From the NCBI GenBank assembly GCA_003020965.1, contig PXRL01000010.1:214218-278217 (forward strand): DNA of 64,000 nucleotides, in the 5' to 3' direction. The position numbers and the translations under genes are program-made. This DNA is from Halobacteriales archaeon QS_4_69_225. GTDB lineage: Archaea; Halobacteriota; Halobacteria; Halobacteriales; Haloarculaceae. Positions 34,118 to 42,197 of the stretch are shown piece by piece (position 1 is the stretch's first letter; the number at the start of each line of letters is the position of its first letter). The notes beneath the pieces were generated by a model. The model saw only the letters and a list, made by a program, of their open reading frames with translations, was not told the origin of the DNA and ran no database searches.

Positions 34118-35044
34118 TCATTCCTCGGCGAAGCTCGAGGCGCCGTCCGGCACCGCGTCGTCGTCGCTGCCGGGGTCGGTGTCGACGTCGTCGTCGGGCG
34201 TGGTGTGCTCCCGGACGTACGACAGCAGCCCGTCGGGCGTCGCGTCGACGCCCTGTCGGGCGAAGAAGTTCGCGACGTTGCGGCAGTCCCGCTCGAGGAA
34301 CTCCCCGGCGTTGGGGTGGTGGACCGTCACCGCCTGCCCGAGGTCGATGATGTACAGCTGGCCCTCGTGGAAGACGACGTTGTACTCCGAGAGGTCGCCG
34401 TGGACGAGCCCGGCGTCGTACAGTCGGCGGACGTACTCCCGAACCACCTCGTAGGCGGTGTCGGGGTTCTCGACGTTGACCTCGCTCAGCCGCTTCGCGC
34501 GGCCGTCGTCGGTGCCGAGGTACTCCATCACGAGGACGTTCCGCTCGACGGCGATCGGCCGGGGGGTCCGGACGCCGGCACGTCTGGCCCGCTCGAGGTT
34601 CGACGCCTCCTTGCGAACCCAGGCGACGACGACCTGCTTCTTGTCGGCACCGATGCCGTCGAACCGGGGGTCACCGTCGAGGTAACCCCGCATGTCCTGG
34701 AAGTCGGAGGCGTTGATGCGGTAGATCTTCGCCGCGACCTCCCCGTCCGGCCCGAGGGCGGTGTAGACGTTGGCCTCCTTGCCGGTCGAGATGGGGCCGC
34801 CGAAGGCGTCGACGTGGCCGTCCTGAACCAGCTTGTACAGCGCCCCCAGCGTCGCGTCGTCGAACACCGACGCCGTCACCTTGAACTGCTCGGTGTCGAC
34901 GATCCGCTTGCGGAACTCGAGGAACTCGCGGTCCTGCCGGCGGGCGATGCGGTCGGCCTCGGTGTCGGCGACGTCGAGCTCCTCCCACTCGTCGCCCGCT
35001 TCCGCGTCCTCTTCGACCTCGAGCAGGCCGTACTCCTCGGTCAT
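34118..35044 (-). CDS. RIO-type serine/threonine kinase Rio1
   Basis: 308-residue atypical kinase/ATPase needed for small-ribosomal-subunit maturation. The ATP loop is GGPISTGKEANVYTAL (about 81-96), the hinge VLVMEYLG, the catalytic loop LVHGDLSEYNVVFH and the metal-binding YIIDLGQAV. N- and C-terminal tails are strongly acidic, as usual in halophiles. It lies upstream-adjacent to the aIF1A gene (41 bases), the classic archaeal pair. Start is the ATG of MTEEYGLLEVEED. Confidence 0.95.
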   Translation of the reverse strand: MTEEYGLLEVEEDAEAGDEWEELDVADTEADRIARRQDREFLEFRKRIVDTEQFKVTASVFDDATLGALYKLVQDGHVDAFGGPISTGKEANVYTALGPDGEVAAKIYRINASDFQDMRGYLDGDPRFDGIGADKKQVVVAWVRKEASNLERARRAGVRTPRPIAVERNVLVMEYLGTDDGRAKRLSEVNVENPDTAYEVVREYVRRLYDAGLVHGDLSEYNVVFHEGQLYIIDLGQAVTVHHPNAGEFLERDCRNVANFFARQGVDATPDGLLSYVREHTTPDDDVDTDPGSDDDAVPDGASSFAEE

Positions 35045-35085
35045 CGGGCCGGCTACGCGGCGGCGACTGAAAGCGTCACCGGTCG

Positions 35086-35379
35086 TCAGACGCTGCTGCG
35101 GATGTGGCCCTCCTCGCGGAGCTGGTCGGCCTCCTGCTTCTCGTAGCGCCACACCACGTCGGCCTTCTCGTCCTGCCAGTCCCACGGCTCGACCAGCACG
35201 ACGTCGTCCTCGCGGATCCAGATGCGCTTCTGCATCCGTCCCGGGATGCGGGCGGTGCGCTCCTCGCCGTCCATGCAGCGTACGTTCACCCGGTTGGCCC
35301 CCAGCATGTTCGTGACGACGGCGAACACCTCGTCGTCGTCCGGCATCCGGAGGTTCGTTCGCCCCTCGTCGTCGCTCAT
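35086..35379 (-). CDS. eif1A: Translation initiation factor aIF1A
   Basis: 97-residue OB-fold factor that binds the ribosomal A-site region during initiation. Core motifs are [40 protein letters not shown], and [21 protein letters not shown]. The C-terminus [11 protein letters not shown] is typical. It precedes rio1 on the same strand. TTTAATTG-type AT-rich sequence (about 35403-35412) just upstream acts as promoter. Confidence 0.97.
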   Translation of the reverse strand: MSDDEGRTNLRMPDDDEVFAVVTNMLGANRVNVRCMDGEERTARIPGRMQKRIWIREDDVVLVEPWDWQDEKADVVWRYEKQEADQLREEGHIRSSV

Positions 35380-35637
35380 GGTCCACGGTTGGACAGGAAG
35401 GCGTTTAATTGTTTTCAGGCGCTCCACGCCGGTCTGTGCCTCTCGAGAAAACCCAATCGGTCGCCTGACCGGAGCGCGCGCCGGCCGCCCCCGACCGTCG
35501 AAGCCGGCCGTTTGCCGGAAGTCGTCACCACCTCTGCGAATCACTTCGACTTCACTCATAACTCCGCCGCCTGCGAAGGACGGCGTGTTGATGCGGCGTA
35601 ACAAGTATTAAACCGATGGGAAGGCAGGATGTGCGCC

Positions 35638-36741
35638 ATGAGCACCACCGGCACGGAACAGGAGTCGGAGACGATGCGCGCCGTCGTCTTCGAGGACGTC
35701 GGCGAGCGGATGGAAATCGAGGAGGTCGACCGCCCGGAGCCGGACGCCGACGGCATCGTCGTCGAGACGGAAGCCTGCGGCATCTGCCGGTCGGACTGGC
35801 ACGCCTGGCAGGGCGACTGGGACTGGGTCGGCGTCATGCCGACGCCCGGGCTCATCTTCGGCCACGAGCCCGTCGGCACCGTCAAGCGGGTCGGCGAGGA
35901 CGTCGAGGATCTCGACGTCGGCGACCGCGTCTGCGTCCCGTTCAACCTCAGCGACGGCACCTGTCGCTACTGCAAGGACGGCCGGGCCAACATCTGCGAA
36001 CGGGTGGTCCCGCTGGGGTTCGTCTCCTTTCAGCCCGGCGCCTTCGCCGAGGAGTTTCCGGTCCGCAACGCCGACCACAACGTCATCGAGCTTCCCGACG
36101 ACGTCGATCCGGTCGACGTCGCCGGCCTGGGCTGTCGGTTCGCCACCGCCTTCCACGGGCTCGTCCACCGGGTCGACGTCACGCCCGGCGACTGGGTGGC
36201 GGTCCACGGCTGCGGCGGCGTCGGCCTCTCGGCGGTCCACATCGCGGACGCCCTCGGCGCCAACGTCATCGCCGTCGACCTCGCCGAGGACAAACTCGCC
36301 AAGGCCGAGGAGTTGGGCGCCGACGAAACCGTCGACGTCCGCGAGGTCCAGGACGTCCCACAGGCGGTCAAGGGCCACACGCCGTCGAGCCGCGGCGCCG
36401 AGGTCAGCGTCGACGCGCTGGGCGTCGCCGAGACCTGCCGCAACTCCGTGAACTCCCTGTGCAAGGGCGGCCAGAACCTCCAGATCGGCCTTACCACCAG
36501 CGAGGAGGAAGGCGAGGTGTCGTTACCCGTCGACACCATCGTCATGGACGAACGGGAGTTCGTCGGCTCCTTCGGCATGCCGCCCCACGAGTACGAGGAG
36601 ATCTTCTCGATGATGGAGCAGGACAAGATCGACCCCGGCCGAATCGTCTCCGAGACCGTCTCCCTGGAGGACGTCCCCGAGGTCATCGCCTCGATGGACG
36701 ACTACGACACCGTCGGCATCCCGGTCTGCGACAGCTTCTAA
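35638..36741 (+). CDS. Zinc-dependent alcohol dehydrogenase (MDR family)
   Basis: 367-residue medium-chain dehydrogenase. The catalytic zinc site is CGICRSDWH with the later GHEPVG; the NAD(P) loop is VAVHGCGGVGLSAVHIADALG. The structural-zinc lobe reads SDGTCRYCKDGRANIC, with Asp in the first of the four Cys positions, a change seen in some halophilic and thermophilic members. Substrate unknown. ATG 35638 is favoured because AAGTATTAAACC (about 35604-35615) is a TATA box 25-30 bases upstream; ATG 35629 is the alternative. Confidence 0.9.
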   Translation: MSTTGTEQESETMRAVVFEDVGERMEIEEVDRPEPDADGIVVETEACGICRSDWHAWQGDWDWVGVMPTPGLIFGHEPVGTVKRVGEDVEDLDVGDRVCVPFNLSDGTCRYCKDGRANICERVVPLGFVSFQPGAFAEEFPVRNADHNVIELPDDVDPVDVAGLGCRFATAFHGLVHRVDVTPGDWVAVHGCGGVGLSAVHIADALGANVIAVDLAEDKLAKAEELGADETVDVREVQDVPQAVKGHTPSSRGAEVSVDALGVAETCRNSVNSLCKGGQNLQIGLTTSEEEGEVSLPVDTIVMDEREFVGSFGMPPHEYEEIFSMMEQDKIDPGRIVSETVSLEDVPEVIASMDDYDTVGIPVCDSF

Positions 36742-36759
36742 AACACCCACTTTTTACAC

Positions 36760-36784
36760 GGGCCGTCGGCGAGGCCGACGGCCC
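36760..36784. terminator. Perfect GC hairpin after the dehydrogenase gene
   Basis: GGGCCGTCGGC (36760-36770) pairs perfectly with GCCGACGGCCC (36774-36784) across a three-base loop. A TTTTT run lies just before it (36751-36755). It sits 19 bases after the stop codon, so it may end or protect the transcript, although archaeal termination mainly uses the T-run. Confidence 0.5.
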
Positions 36785-36972
36785 GGCAAAAACTTGGGGA
36801 AAATATGCGCGCGTGCTCCTGCCGCGCTCTCCCATCGGTCGAGCGCGTTAGTCCGCGCGCGCTACGGCGACTCGTTCACTCCGTTCACTCGTCCCCGGGA
36901 ACCGCTCGCTCTCTGCGGTCGCTCGCGGATGCTTCGGGTCCCTTTTTGTTCCCGGGCCGGCACCACCGTGGT

Positions 36973-37182
36973 ATGAACACGGAAGTCGCCAGGGAGGCGC
37001 TCGGCGACACCGGCGTCGCCGGCGTCGTCTCGCTGCTCGTCGGGCTCGGCATCCTCGCCCGGGAGAACCGCCGCGCCGCGGTCGGTGCGCTCGCCGTCGT
37101 CGTCGGCTACGCGCTGGTGGGCCACGGCCTCACGGAGTCGTTTCTCGAGTCGATGGGCATGGAGTACGACGATCTGTTCTAA
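36973..37182 (+). CDS. Small membrane protein, DUF7470-like
   Basis: 69-residue protein with two hydrophobic stretches (about 14-27 and 38-52) and the C-terminus TESFLESMGMEYDDLF. A small haloarchaeal family of unknown function (DUF7470 from memory). Its stop overlaps the convergent stop of the next minus-strand gene. A 96-base copy of its 3' end recurs at 37541-37636, showing a local duplication. Confidence 0.65.
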   Translation: MNTEVAREALGDTGVAGVVSLLVGLGILARENRRAAVGALAVVVGYALVGHGLTESFLESMGMEYDDLF

Positions 37183-37427
37183 TCGCGCTGCCAGAAGTAG
37201 ATGGCGAGCGCGACCAGTCCACCGAGAAACGTCACCGCCGTCAGCCCCGCGACGACGACCGCCCACAGCGCCGCGTTATCGTCGCCGCGGGCCGTCGCAT
37301 CGTTGTAGACGAAATACCCCAACACGAGCGGGACGAGGAGTCCGATGAGGAGGATTATCAGCAGTTCCGGGCCGCCGGGGATGCTGAACTGGAGAGACAG
37401 CACGCCCGGGACCACTCCGCGCGACAT
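37179..37427 (-). CDS. Small two-helix membrane protein (copy 1 of a duplicated pair)
   Basis: Up to 82 residues with helices at about 20-40 and 58-78 and the conserved FSIPGGPELLIILLIG entry and NDATARGDDNAALWAVV loop. TTTTTAT stands directly before ATG 37427, which is too close for a leaderless start there; GTG 37415 or 37403 may be the true start, giving about 74-78 residues. The paralogue at 37633-37860 is about half identical. Function unknown. Confidence 0.65.
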   Translation of the reverse strand: MSRGVVPGVLSLQFSIPGGPELLIILLIGLLVPLVLGYFVYNDATARGDDNAALWAVVVAGLTAVTFLGGLVALAIYFWQRD

Positions 37428-37540
37428 AAAAAGCGCTTCGGGGGTTCAGCCGGTGGTGTTCAGATAAGGGATCGAGAGAAGAGAAGGCTGAAAAAGCCCT
37501 CGGCGCCCTCGACTGCTGCTCGCGGCCCGGAGACCCGCTC

Positions 37541-37636
37541 GCGCTCGCCGTCGTCGTCGGCTACGCGCTGGTGGGCCACGGCCTCACGGAGTCGTTTCTC
37601 GAGTCGATGGGCATGGAGTACGACGACCTGTTCTAG
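37541..37636 (+). pseudogene. Truncated duplicate of the DUF7470-like gene (3' end only)
   Basis: 96 bases nearly identical to 37087-37182 (only GAC/GAT and TAG/TAA differ), encoding ALAVVVGYALVGHGLTESF and the end MEYDDLF. The 5' half of the gene is absent; the sequence before it (37440-37540) is unrelated. The near-perfect identity means the duplication is recent or kept by gene conversion. Confidence 0.85.
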
Positions 37637-37860
37637 TCGCGCTGCAGAACGTAGACGAACAGGACCACCAGCCCGCCGAACGGGGTCGCCGCGACGGAGG
37701 CCAGGCCGGCGACCACCGCCCACAGCGCGCCGTTGTCCTCGCCGCGTTTCTCGGCGTCGGTGTAGACGTAGTACGCTAGCACGAGCCCGACGATCGGCCC
37801 GACGAGGAGGGTCAGCAGCAGTTCCGGGCCCCCGGGAATGCCGAACTGAAGCGGAATCAC
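37633..37860 (-). CDS. Small two-helix membrane protein (copy 2 of a duplicated pair)
   Basis: 75 residues from GTG 37860, with FGIPGGPELLLTLLVG, then TDAEKRGEDNGALWAVVAG and a second helix ending VLFVYVLQRD. It is the diverged paralogue of the 37179-37427 gene and keeps the same convergent, stop-overlapping arrangement with the truncated DUF7470 copy. The greater divergence of this gene than of the adjacent 96-base duplicate suggests two separate events. Function unknown. Confidence 0.65.
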   Translation of the reverse strand: MIPLQFGIPGGPELLLTLLVGPIVGLVLAYYVYTDAEKRGEDNGALWAVVAGLASVAATPFGGLVVLFVYVLQRD

Positions 37861-37901
37861 GACGCCCCGTGCACGGCCCGCGAACAAGAATCTTCCCGTC
37901 G

Positions 37902-39878
37902 TCAATCGTCCGTGTCGCGCGCCCGGTGTTCGCTGATGAGGCGGTCCAGTTCCTCGGCCTTCCGCTCGCGGCGGCGCTCGTCGGCCCGTCGCTGCCAGTC
38001 GTCGACGACGGCCTCGACGTCGCTCTCTTTGGCGACGGCCAGCTCGTCGACCTCCCGGATGGCGACGTCGTCGGCCGGCCCGACCGGGATCTCGTCGTCG
38101 AACAGCACCCGGTCGGCCTGCTCGGAGAGCCCGCCGTCCCGGAGGACGACCCGCGGCTCCATGTCGGCGAGCAGCCGCGCGGTCGAGCGGCCGGCGCCGC
38201 TGGCGTCCCGCAGATAGACGACGTCGCCGGCCGCGATGCCGTAGTCGGCCTCGGCGGCCTCGATGGCGTCGGTCGTGAACTGCTCGACCGGCTTCACCGG
38301 CACGAGGTCCTGCTCCTCCGCGGCGACGTCCGCGAAGTTCGAGTGGTCGAGCTTCCACAGCTCCTTCAGTCGCTCGAGCTTGGCGTCCAGCTCCTCGTTG
38401 GCCGTCTCAGCCTCCGCGAGTTCGCGCTTCAGCCGCTCGTTTTCCCGTTCGAGGCGGGTCACCTCGCGGCGCTCGCGGGCCTCCTTGCGCTCCTCGCGGC
38501 GGGCCGCCGACAGCTCCGACTCCAGCTCCTCGACGCGGTCGTCCTTGCGGTCGACGGTCTCCTCGAGGTCGTCGATGTGGCCTTCGAGGCGGTCGATGCG
38601 GGCCTTCAGGCGCTTGATCTTCTTTTCCTCGGCGGTCAGCTCCCGGGGGTCGTGGTCGGTCGACTCCTCGTCGCCGTCGTCGTCGTCGGTCAGGTCGTCG
38701 ACGACGGCCTCGACGCTGTCGTCGCCGCCGACGACGCGGGCGATGACCTCCCCGCGGTCCAGCCGCGGCGGCGTCCGGGCGGCGATCCGCTCGAACTGGT
38801 CGACGTGGTCGTCGAAGGCGAACAGCGCCGCCGCCAGTGCGTCCCGCTCGTGGTCGTTGTCGTACGGCTCCTCGCGGGTGCGGTGGAGCTTCCTGTCGAC
38901 CGGCAGGTCCCGCTCGGGAATCCAGCCGCCGGCGTCGAAGCTCCGCCGGATCTTCTCGACGGTCTCCGGCATCGGCTCGACGTCGGCCGCCACCACCACC
39001 GGCCGGCCGTGCTCGATGATCCACTCGATGACCTCGGCGGTGTCGGCGGTCCGGGTCGAGTAGACGTCCAGCGTCGAGCCGTCGAGGTCCAGCAGCGCGA
39101 CGGCGGTCGTCGTCCCGGGGTCGATGCCGACGACGACGTGGTCCCGGCGGGTAGCGAGCGGGCGGTACTCGATGCCGTCGCGGCGCTCCCGCTCGATCTC
39201 GACGCGGACGTCGCCGGAGCGCCGCGCCGACACCGGGATCTCGTCGGGCGTCGCCTCGACCTCGAACAGCGCCTGCGAGAAGCCGCCGTACTTCTCGGTG
39301 ACGTCCCGCTCGAAGTCGAGGCCGGCGGCCTCGAGTTCCGACTCCACCTCGCGGGCGGCCTTCTTGACCGAGCCGTGGATGCGGCGGGTGAAGCGGTCCT
39401 CGCTCCAGCCGCCCCCGCCGCCCGTCGAGCGACCGCGGGCGACCTTCACCTCGGTCGTGTCGGTGAACGCCGATACCTCGTAGCCGACGTTGCGGGCCGC
39501 CAGCCGGGCGGCGGCTTCGGCCTCCTTCATCGGCGGCTTCCCGTACGGGACGCCGTGGCGGGCGGCGACCCGCGACAGCGGCTCCGGCCGCTCGTCGCCC
39601 GTCACCTGCACCAGCTTCGTCCCGCTCGGCAGCTCCCGGAGAAACGCCACGAGAGCGCCCTTGTCCTCGGCGAGTTCGTAGGTGTTGTCGGTCGCGACGA
39701 TGGCCGGCTCCGCCGACCGGATGCGCCGACGGAGCTTCCGCCGGCTGACGACGTCGCGCTCCATCGCCTCGCCGTCGGTCGCCACGAGGGCGTACGACGG
39801 CGCGTCGCCCCGGACGTCGCCGCTCTGGACGTCGACGCCGAAGATGAGCGAGTCGAGGGCGCTCGTACGGGTGCTCAC
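37902..39878 (-). CDS. DUF460 / RNase H-fold protein with long coiled coil
   Basis: 658-residue archaeal protein. The N-terminal half holds DSLIFGVDVQSGDVRG and HVVVGIDPGTTTAVALLDLDG (about 243-263), an RNase H-like strand with the conserved Asp, and a PYDNDHERDALAAALFAF motif. A coiled coil of about 130 residues (about 415-545) rich in Glu, Arg and Leu follows, and the C-terminal domain has VVYLRDASGAGRSTARLL. DUF460 proteins are widespread in archaea; the fold suggests nucleic-acid handling. GTG start at 39878 lies about 25-30 bases from a TATA box (rc of GTATAAAAG at 39903-39911). Confidence 0.9.
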   Translation of the reverse strand: MSTRTSALDSLIFGVDVQSGDVRGDAPSYALVATDGEAMERDVVSRRKLRRRIRSAEPAIVATDNTYELAEDKGALVAFLRELPSGTKLVQVTGDERPEPLSRVAARHGVPYGKPPMKEAEAAARLAARNVGYEVSAFTDTTEVKVARGRSTGGGGGWSEDRFTRRIHGSVKKAAREVESELEAAGLDFERDVTEKYGGFSQALFEVEATPDEIPVSARRSGDVRVEIERERRDGIEYRPLATRRDHVVVGIDPGTTTAVALLDLDGSTLDVYSTRTADTAEVIEWIIEHGRPVVVAADVEPMPETVEKIRRSFDAGGWIPERDLPVDRKLHRTREEPYDNDHERDALAAALFAFDDHVDQFERIAARTPPRLDRGEVIARVVGGDDSVEAVVDDLTDDDDGDEESTDHDPRELTAEEKKIKRLKARIDRLEGHIDDLEETVDRKDDRVEELESELSAARREERKEARERREVTRLERENERLKRELAEAETANEELDAKLERLKELWKLDHSNFADVAAEEQDLVPVKPVEQFTTDAIEAAEADYGIAAGDVVYLRDASGAGRSTARLLADMEPRVVLRDGGLSEQADRVLFDDEIPVGPADDVAIREVDELAVAKESDVEAVVDDWQRRADERRRERKAEELDRLISEHRARDTDD

Positions 39879-39970
39879 GGAACGCGGCTACGGGGCCGTC
39901 GAGTATAAAAGCCGTGCCGGAACCGCCCGACGGGCCGCGGCTTTTTGTCCGGGCGCCGCCACCGACCGGC

Positions 39971-40426
39971 ATGGCACGCTACTTCGAGGACCTCGAGGTC
40001 GGCGACGTCTACGAGCCCGATGGCCGCTACGAGTTCGACGCGGCGGACATCAAGGAGTTCGCCGAGCAGTACGACCCCCAGCCGTTCCACCTCGACGAGG
40101 CGGCCGCCGAGGAATCAATCTTCGGCTCGCTTGCGGCGTCCGGCTGGCACACCGCATCGGCGTGCATGCGGCTGCTGGTCGACGGCTTCCTGGACCCCGA
40201 GACGTCGATGGGCGCGAGCGGCGTCGAGGAGCTACGGTGGCTGGAGCCGGTCCACCCCGGCGACACGCTCCGCGTCGAGGTGGAGGTCCTTGACAAGCGG
40301 CCCTCCGAGAGCCGTCCCGAGATGGGCCACGTCCGCATGACGCTGACCGGGTACAATCAGGACGAGGACCCGGTCATCGAGTGGACGTCGACCGGCATGT
40401 ACCGCCGGCGGAACCCCGGCGGGTAG
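39971..40426 (+). CDS. MaoC-family dehydratase
   Basis: 151-residue single hotdog hydratase with the R-hydratase-2 motif: YDPQPFHLDEAAAEESIFG followed by LAASGWHTASACMRLL, containing the catalytic Asp-His pair region. It would hydrate enoyl-CoA esters. The VHPGDTLRVEVEVLDKRPS block is also family-typical. Stands alone after DUF460 (divergent). Substrate unknown. Confidence 0.92.
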   Translation: MARYFEDLEVGDVYEPDGRYEFDAADIKEFAEQYDPQPFHLDEAAAEESIFGSLAASGWHTASACMRLLVDGFLDPETSMGASGVEELRWLEPVHPGDTLRVEVEVLDKRPSESRPEMGHVRMTLTGYNQDEDPVIEWTSTGMYRRRNPGG

Positions 40427-40468
40427 TCACCGGCGGACCCGCGAGGAGCGGTCGCCGGCGGGCGCGCG

Positions 40469-41137
40469 CTACTCCAGGGCCGCCCGGTACCGGGCGACGG
40501 GGTCGTCGACGGGGCCGTCGAAGGCGACCGTCCCGTCGGCCAGCACCGTCAGCCGGTCGAAGGCGTCGGCGAACGCCTCGACGTTGTGCGTCGAGACGAC
40601 GACGGAGCGCTCCTCGCCGGGGTAGTCGGCGAGGAAGGCGACGATGCGCCGCCGGGAGTAGTCGTCGACGTCGGTCAGTGGCTCGTCGAGCAGCAGGAAC
40701 GTCGGTCGCTTGACCATCGCCAGCGCGAGGTCGAGCTTCGTCCGGAAGCCGCCCGAGAGGTCGCCGGCCTTCCGGTGGGCGGCGGGGTCGAGCCGCAGCG
40801 CCTCCAGCAGCGTCTCGGTCCAGTCGGCCGGCGGCGGGTCGGCGGCAAGGGACCGGAACACCGAGAGGTTCTCCCGGACGGTGAGATCGGGGTAGAACCG
40901 CGGCCGCTGGAAGCCGACGCCGACGGCGGCGTCGGGGCGGTCGACCCGGCCGTCCGTCGGCCGGGCCAGCCCCGACAGCAGGTGAAACAGCGTCGTCTTC
41001 CCGGAGCCGTTGGGGCCGACGAGGCCGTGGACCCGGCCGGGGGCGACCGTCACCGACACCGCCGACAGCGCCGTCACGTCGCCGTACCGCTTGGAGGCCG
41101 CCTCGACGGCGAAGCCGGCGTCATCCACCGACACCAC
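40469..41137 (-). CDS. ABC transporter ATP-binding protein (exporter type)
   Basis: 222-residue ATPase with Walker A GPNGSGKTTL (about 37-46), signature LSGGFRTKLDLAL, Walker B FLLLDEPLTDVD and H-loop VVSTHN. It overlaps the 3' end of the permease gene by 17 bases, so the start may be either GTG at 41137 or a nearby later one. With the permease it forms an ABC-2-type exporter or a membrane assembly machine; the cargo is unknown. Confidence 0.9.
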   Translation of the reverse strand: MVSVDDAGFAVEAASKRYGDVTALSAVSVTVAPGRVHGLVGPNGSGKTTLFHLLSGLARPTDGRVDRPDAAVGVGFQRPRFYPDLTVRENLSVFRSLAADPPPADWTETLLEALRLDPAAHRKAGDLSGGFRTKLDLALAMVKRPTFLLLDEPLTDVDDYSRRRIVAFLADYPGEERSVVVSTHNVEAFADAFDRLTVLADGTVAFDGPVDDPVARYRAALE

Positions 41138-42197
41138 CCCGGTCGTAGCGCCGAATCGCGGCGCCGAGCAGCAGCATCGCGGCGCCGGCGGCGGCGACGA
41201 GCCACGTCGCCGCGTCGGCGTAGAACGACAGCGACCCGCCGCGGAGCATCGTCCCCCGCAGCGCCACCAGCGAGTGATGCGTCGGTAGCGCCCGCGCGAT
41301 GGTCAGCCGCAGCGCCGAGTAGAAGCCGACGGGGTAGACCAGCCCCGACAGCGCCAGAACGCCGACCGCGAGCCCCAGGTTGACGAACACCGCCGCCTGC
41401 CGGAGCCGCAGGGCGAACAGAACCGCCAGCCCCGCCGCCGCGGTGTAGAGAAACGACAGCCCGAGCACCGCGAGCGTCTCGACGCCGAGGGCGTCGAAGC
41501 CGTAGCCGTAGTACCGTGCCGCCGCCGACGCCACCCCCGCCGGCACGACCGCGAGCAGCCCGTAGAACAGCAGCTTGGCGGCGACGACGTACTCGAGTCG
41601 CGTCTCCGTCCGCAGCCGGTCCATCACGCGGCGCTCCTCCCGGACCTGGTAGGGAACGTAGACGAGCGCGTACAGCACGACCAGCGCGAACAGCGCCGAC
41701 GGGAGCATGAACTCCGACAGCGTCCGCTCGGTGCCGACGGCCTCCTGTTCGAGGGAGACCGTCGCCGGGAAGGCGTCGTCGAACCGCGACTCCAACAGGC
41801 CGAGGGTCAGCGCCGCGGGGTCCGAAAGCGGCGCGTTCGCCCGGTCGGTGACCACCGTCACCGTCGCCTCGGCGTCGGCGTCGGTGAGGTCCGGCGGGAC
41901 GACGAACGTCAGGTACACCTCCTCGCGCTGCATCGCCCGGACGGCGGCCGCCCGGTCGTCGTAGTCGACCGGCGTCGCAAAGAAGCCGACGGCGCCGCGG
42001 ACGAGCCGCACGTCCGACTCGGTGGTCGCCTCCTCGGCGGGCGCGACGGCGACGGGGAGGTCCTGCGGGATGGTCTGCTGGTAAACCGACGTCCCGGCCG
42101 CCAGCGCTGCCGGCACGACCACCAGCAGGACGACGAACAGTCCGAGGTTCCGCCGGACCGTGATGGCTTCCTTCCGGAGCAGCGCCAGCGGCCCCAT
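41121..42197 (-). CDS. ABC-2-type transporter permease
   Basis: 358-residue membrane protein. One N-terminal helix (about 18-36) is followed by a large extracytoplasmic domain (about 40-165), then five to six helices (about 170-350), the YhgE/NatB-like arrangement of ABC-2 exporters. The EERRVMDRLRTETRLEYVVAAKL loop before the helices contacts the ATPase. Start ATG overlaps by one base with the stop of the lipoprotein gene, and its own end overlaps the ATPase gene, giving a tightly coupled three-gene operon. Confidence 0.88.
   Translation of the reverse strand: MGPLALLRKEAITVRRNLGLFVVLLVVVPAALAAGTSVYQQTIPQDLPVAVAPAEEATTESDVRLVRGAVGFFATPVDYDDRAAAVRAMQREEVYLTFVVPPDLTDADAEATVTVVTDRANAPLSDPAALTLGLLESRFDDAFPATVSLEQEAVGTERTLSEFMLPSALFALVVLYALVYVPYQVREERRVMDRLRTETRLEYVVAAKLLFYGLLAVVPAGVASAAARYYGYGFDALGVETLAVLGLSFLYTAAAGLAVLFALRLRQAAVFVNLGLAVGVLALSGLVYPVGFYSALRLTIARALPTHHSLVALRGTMLRGGSLSFYADAATWLVAAAGAAMLLLGAAIRRYDRGGVGG

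Noticed and set aside
36790..36972. Repetitive-looking CGCGCG/CTCGTTCACTCCGTTCACTC stretch
   Set aside because: Looks like ordinary haloarchaeal intergenic low-complexity sequence, with no clear unit or partner copy in the window.
37869..39908. 679-codon plus-strand frame over the DUF460 gene
   Set aside because: Antisense shadow; the minus strand shows conserved DUF460 blocks, a coiled coil and a well-placed promoter.
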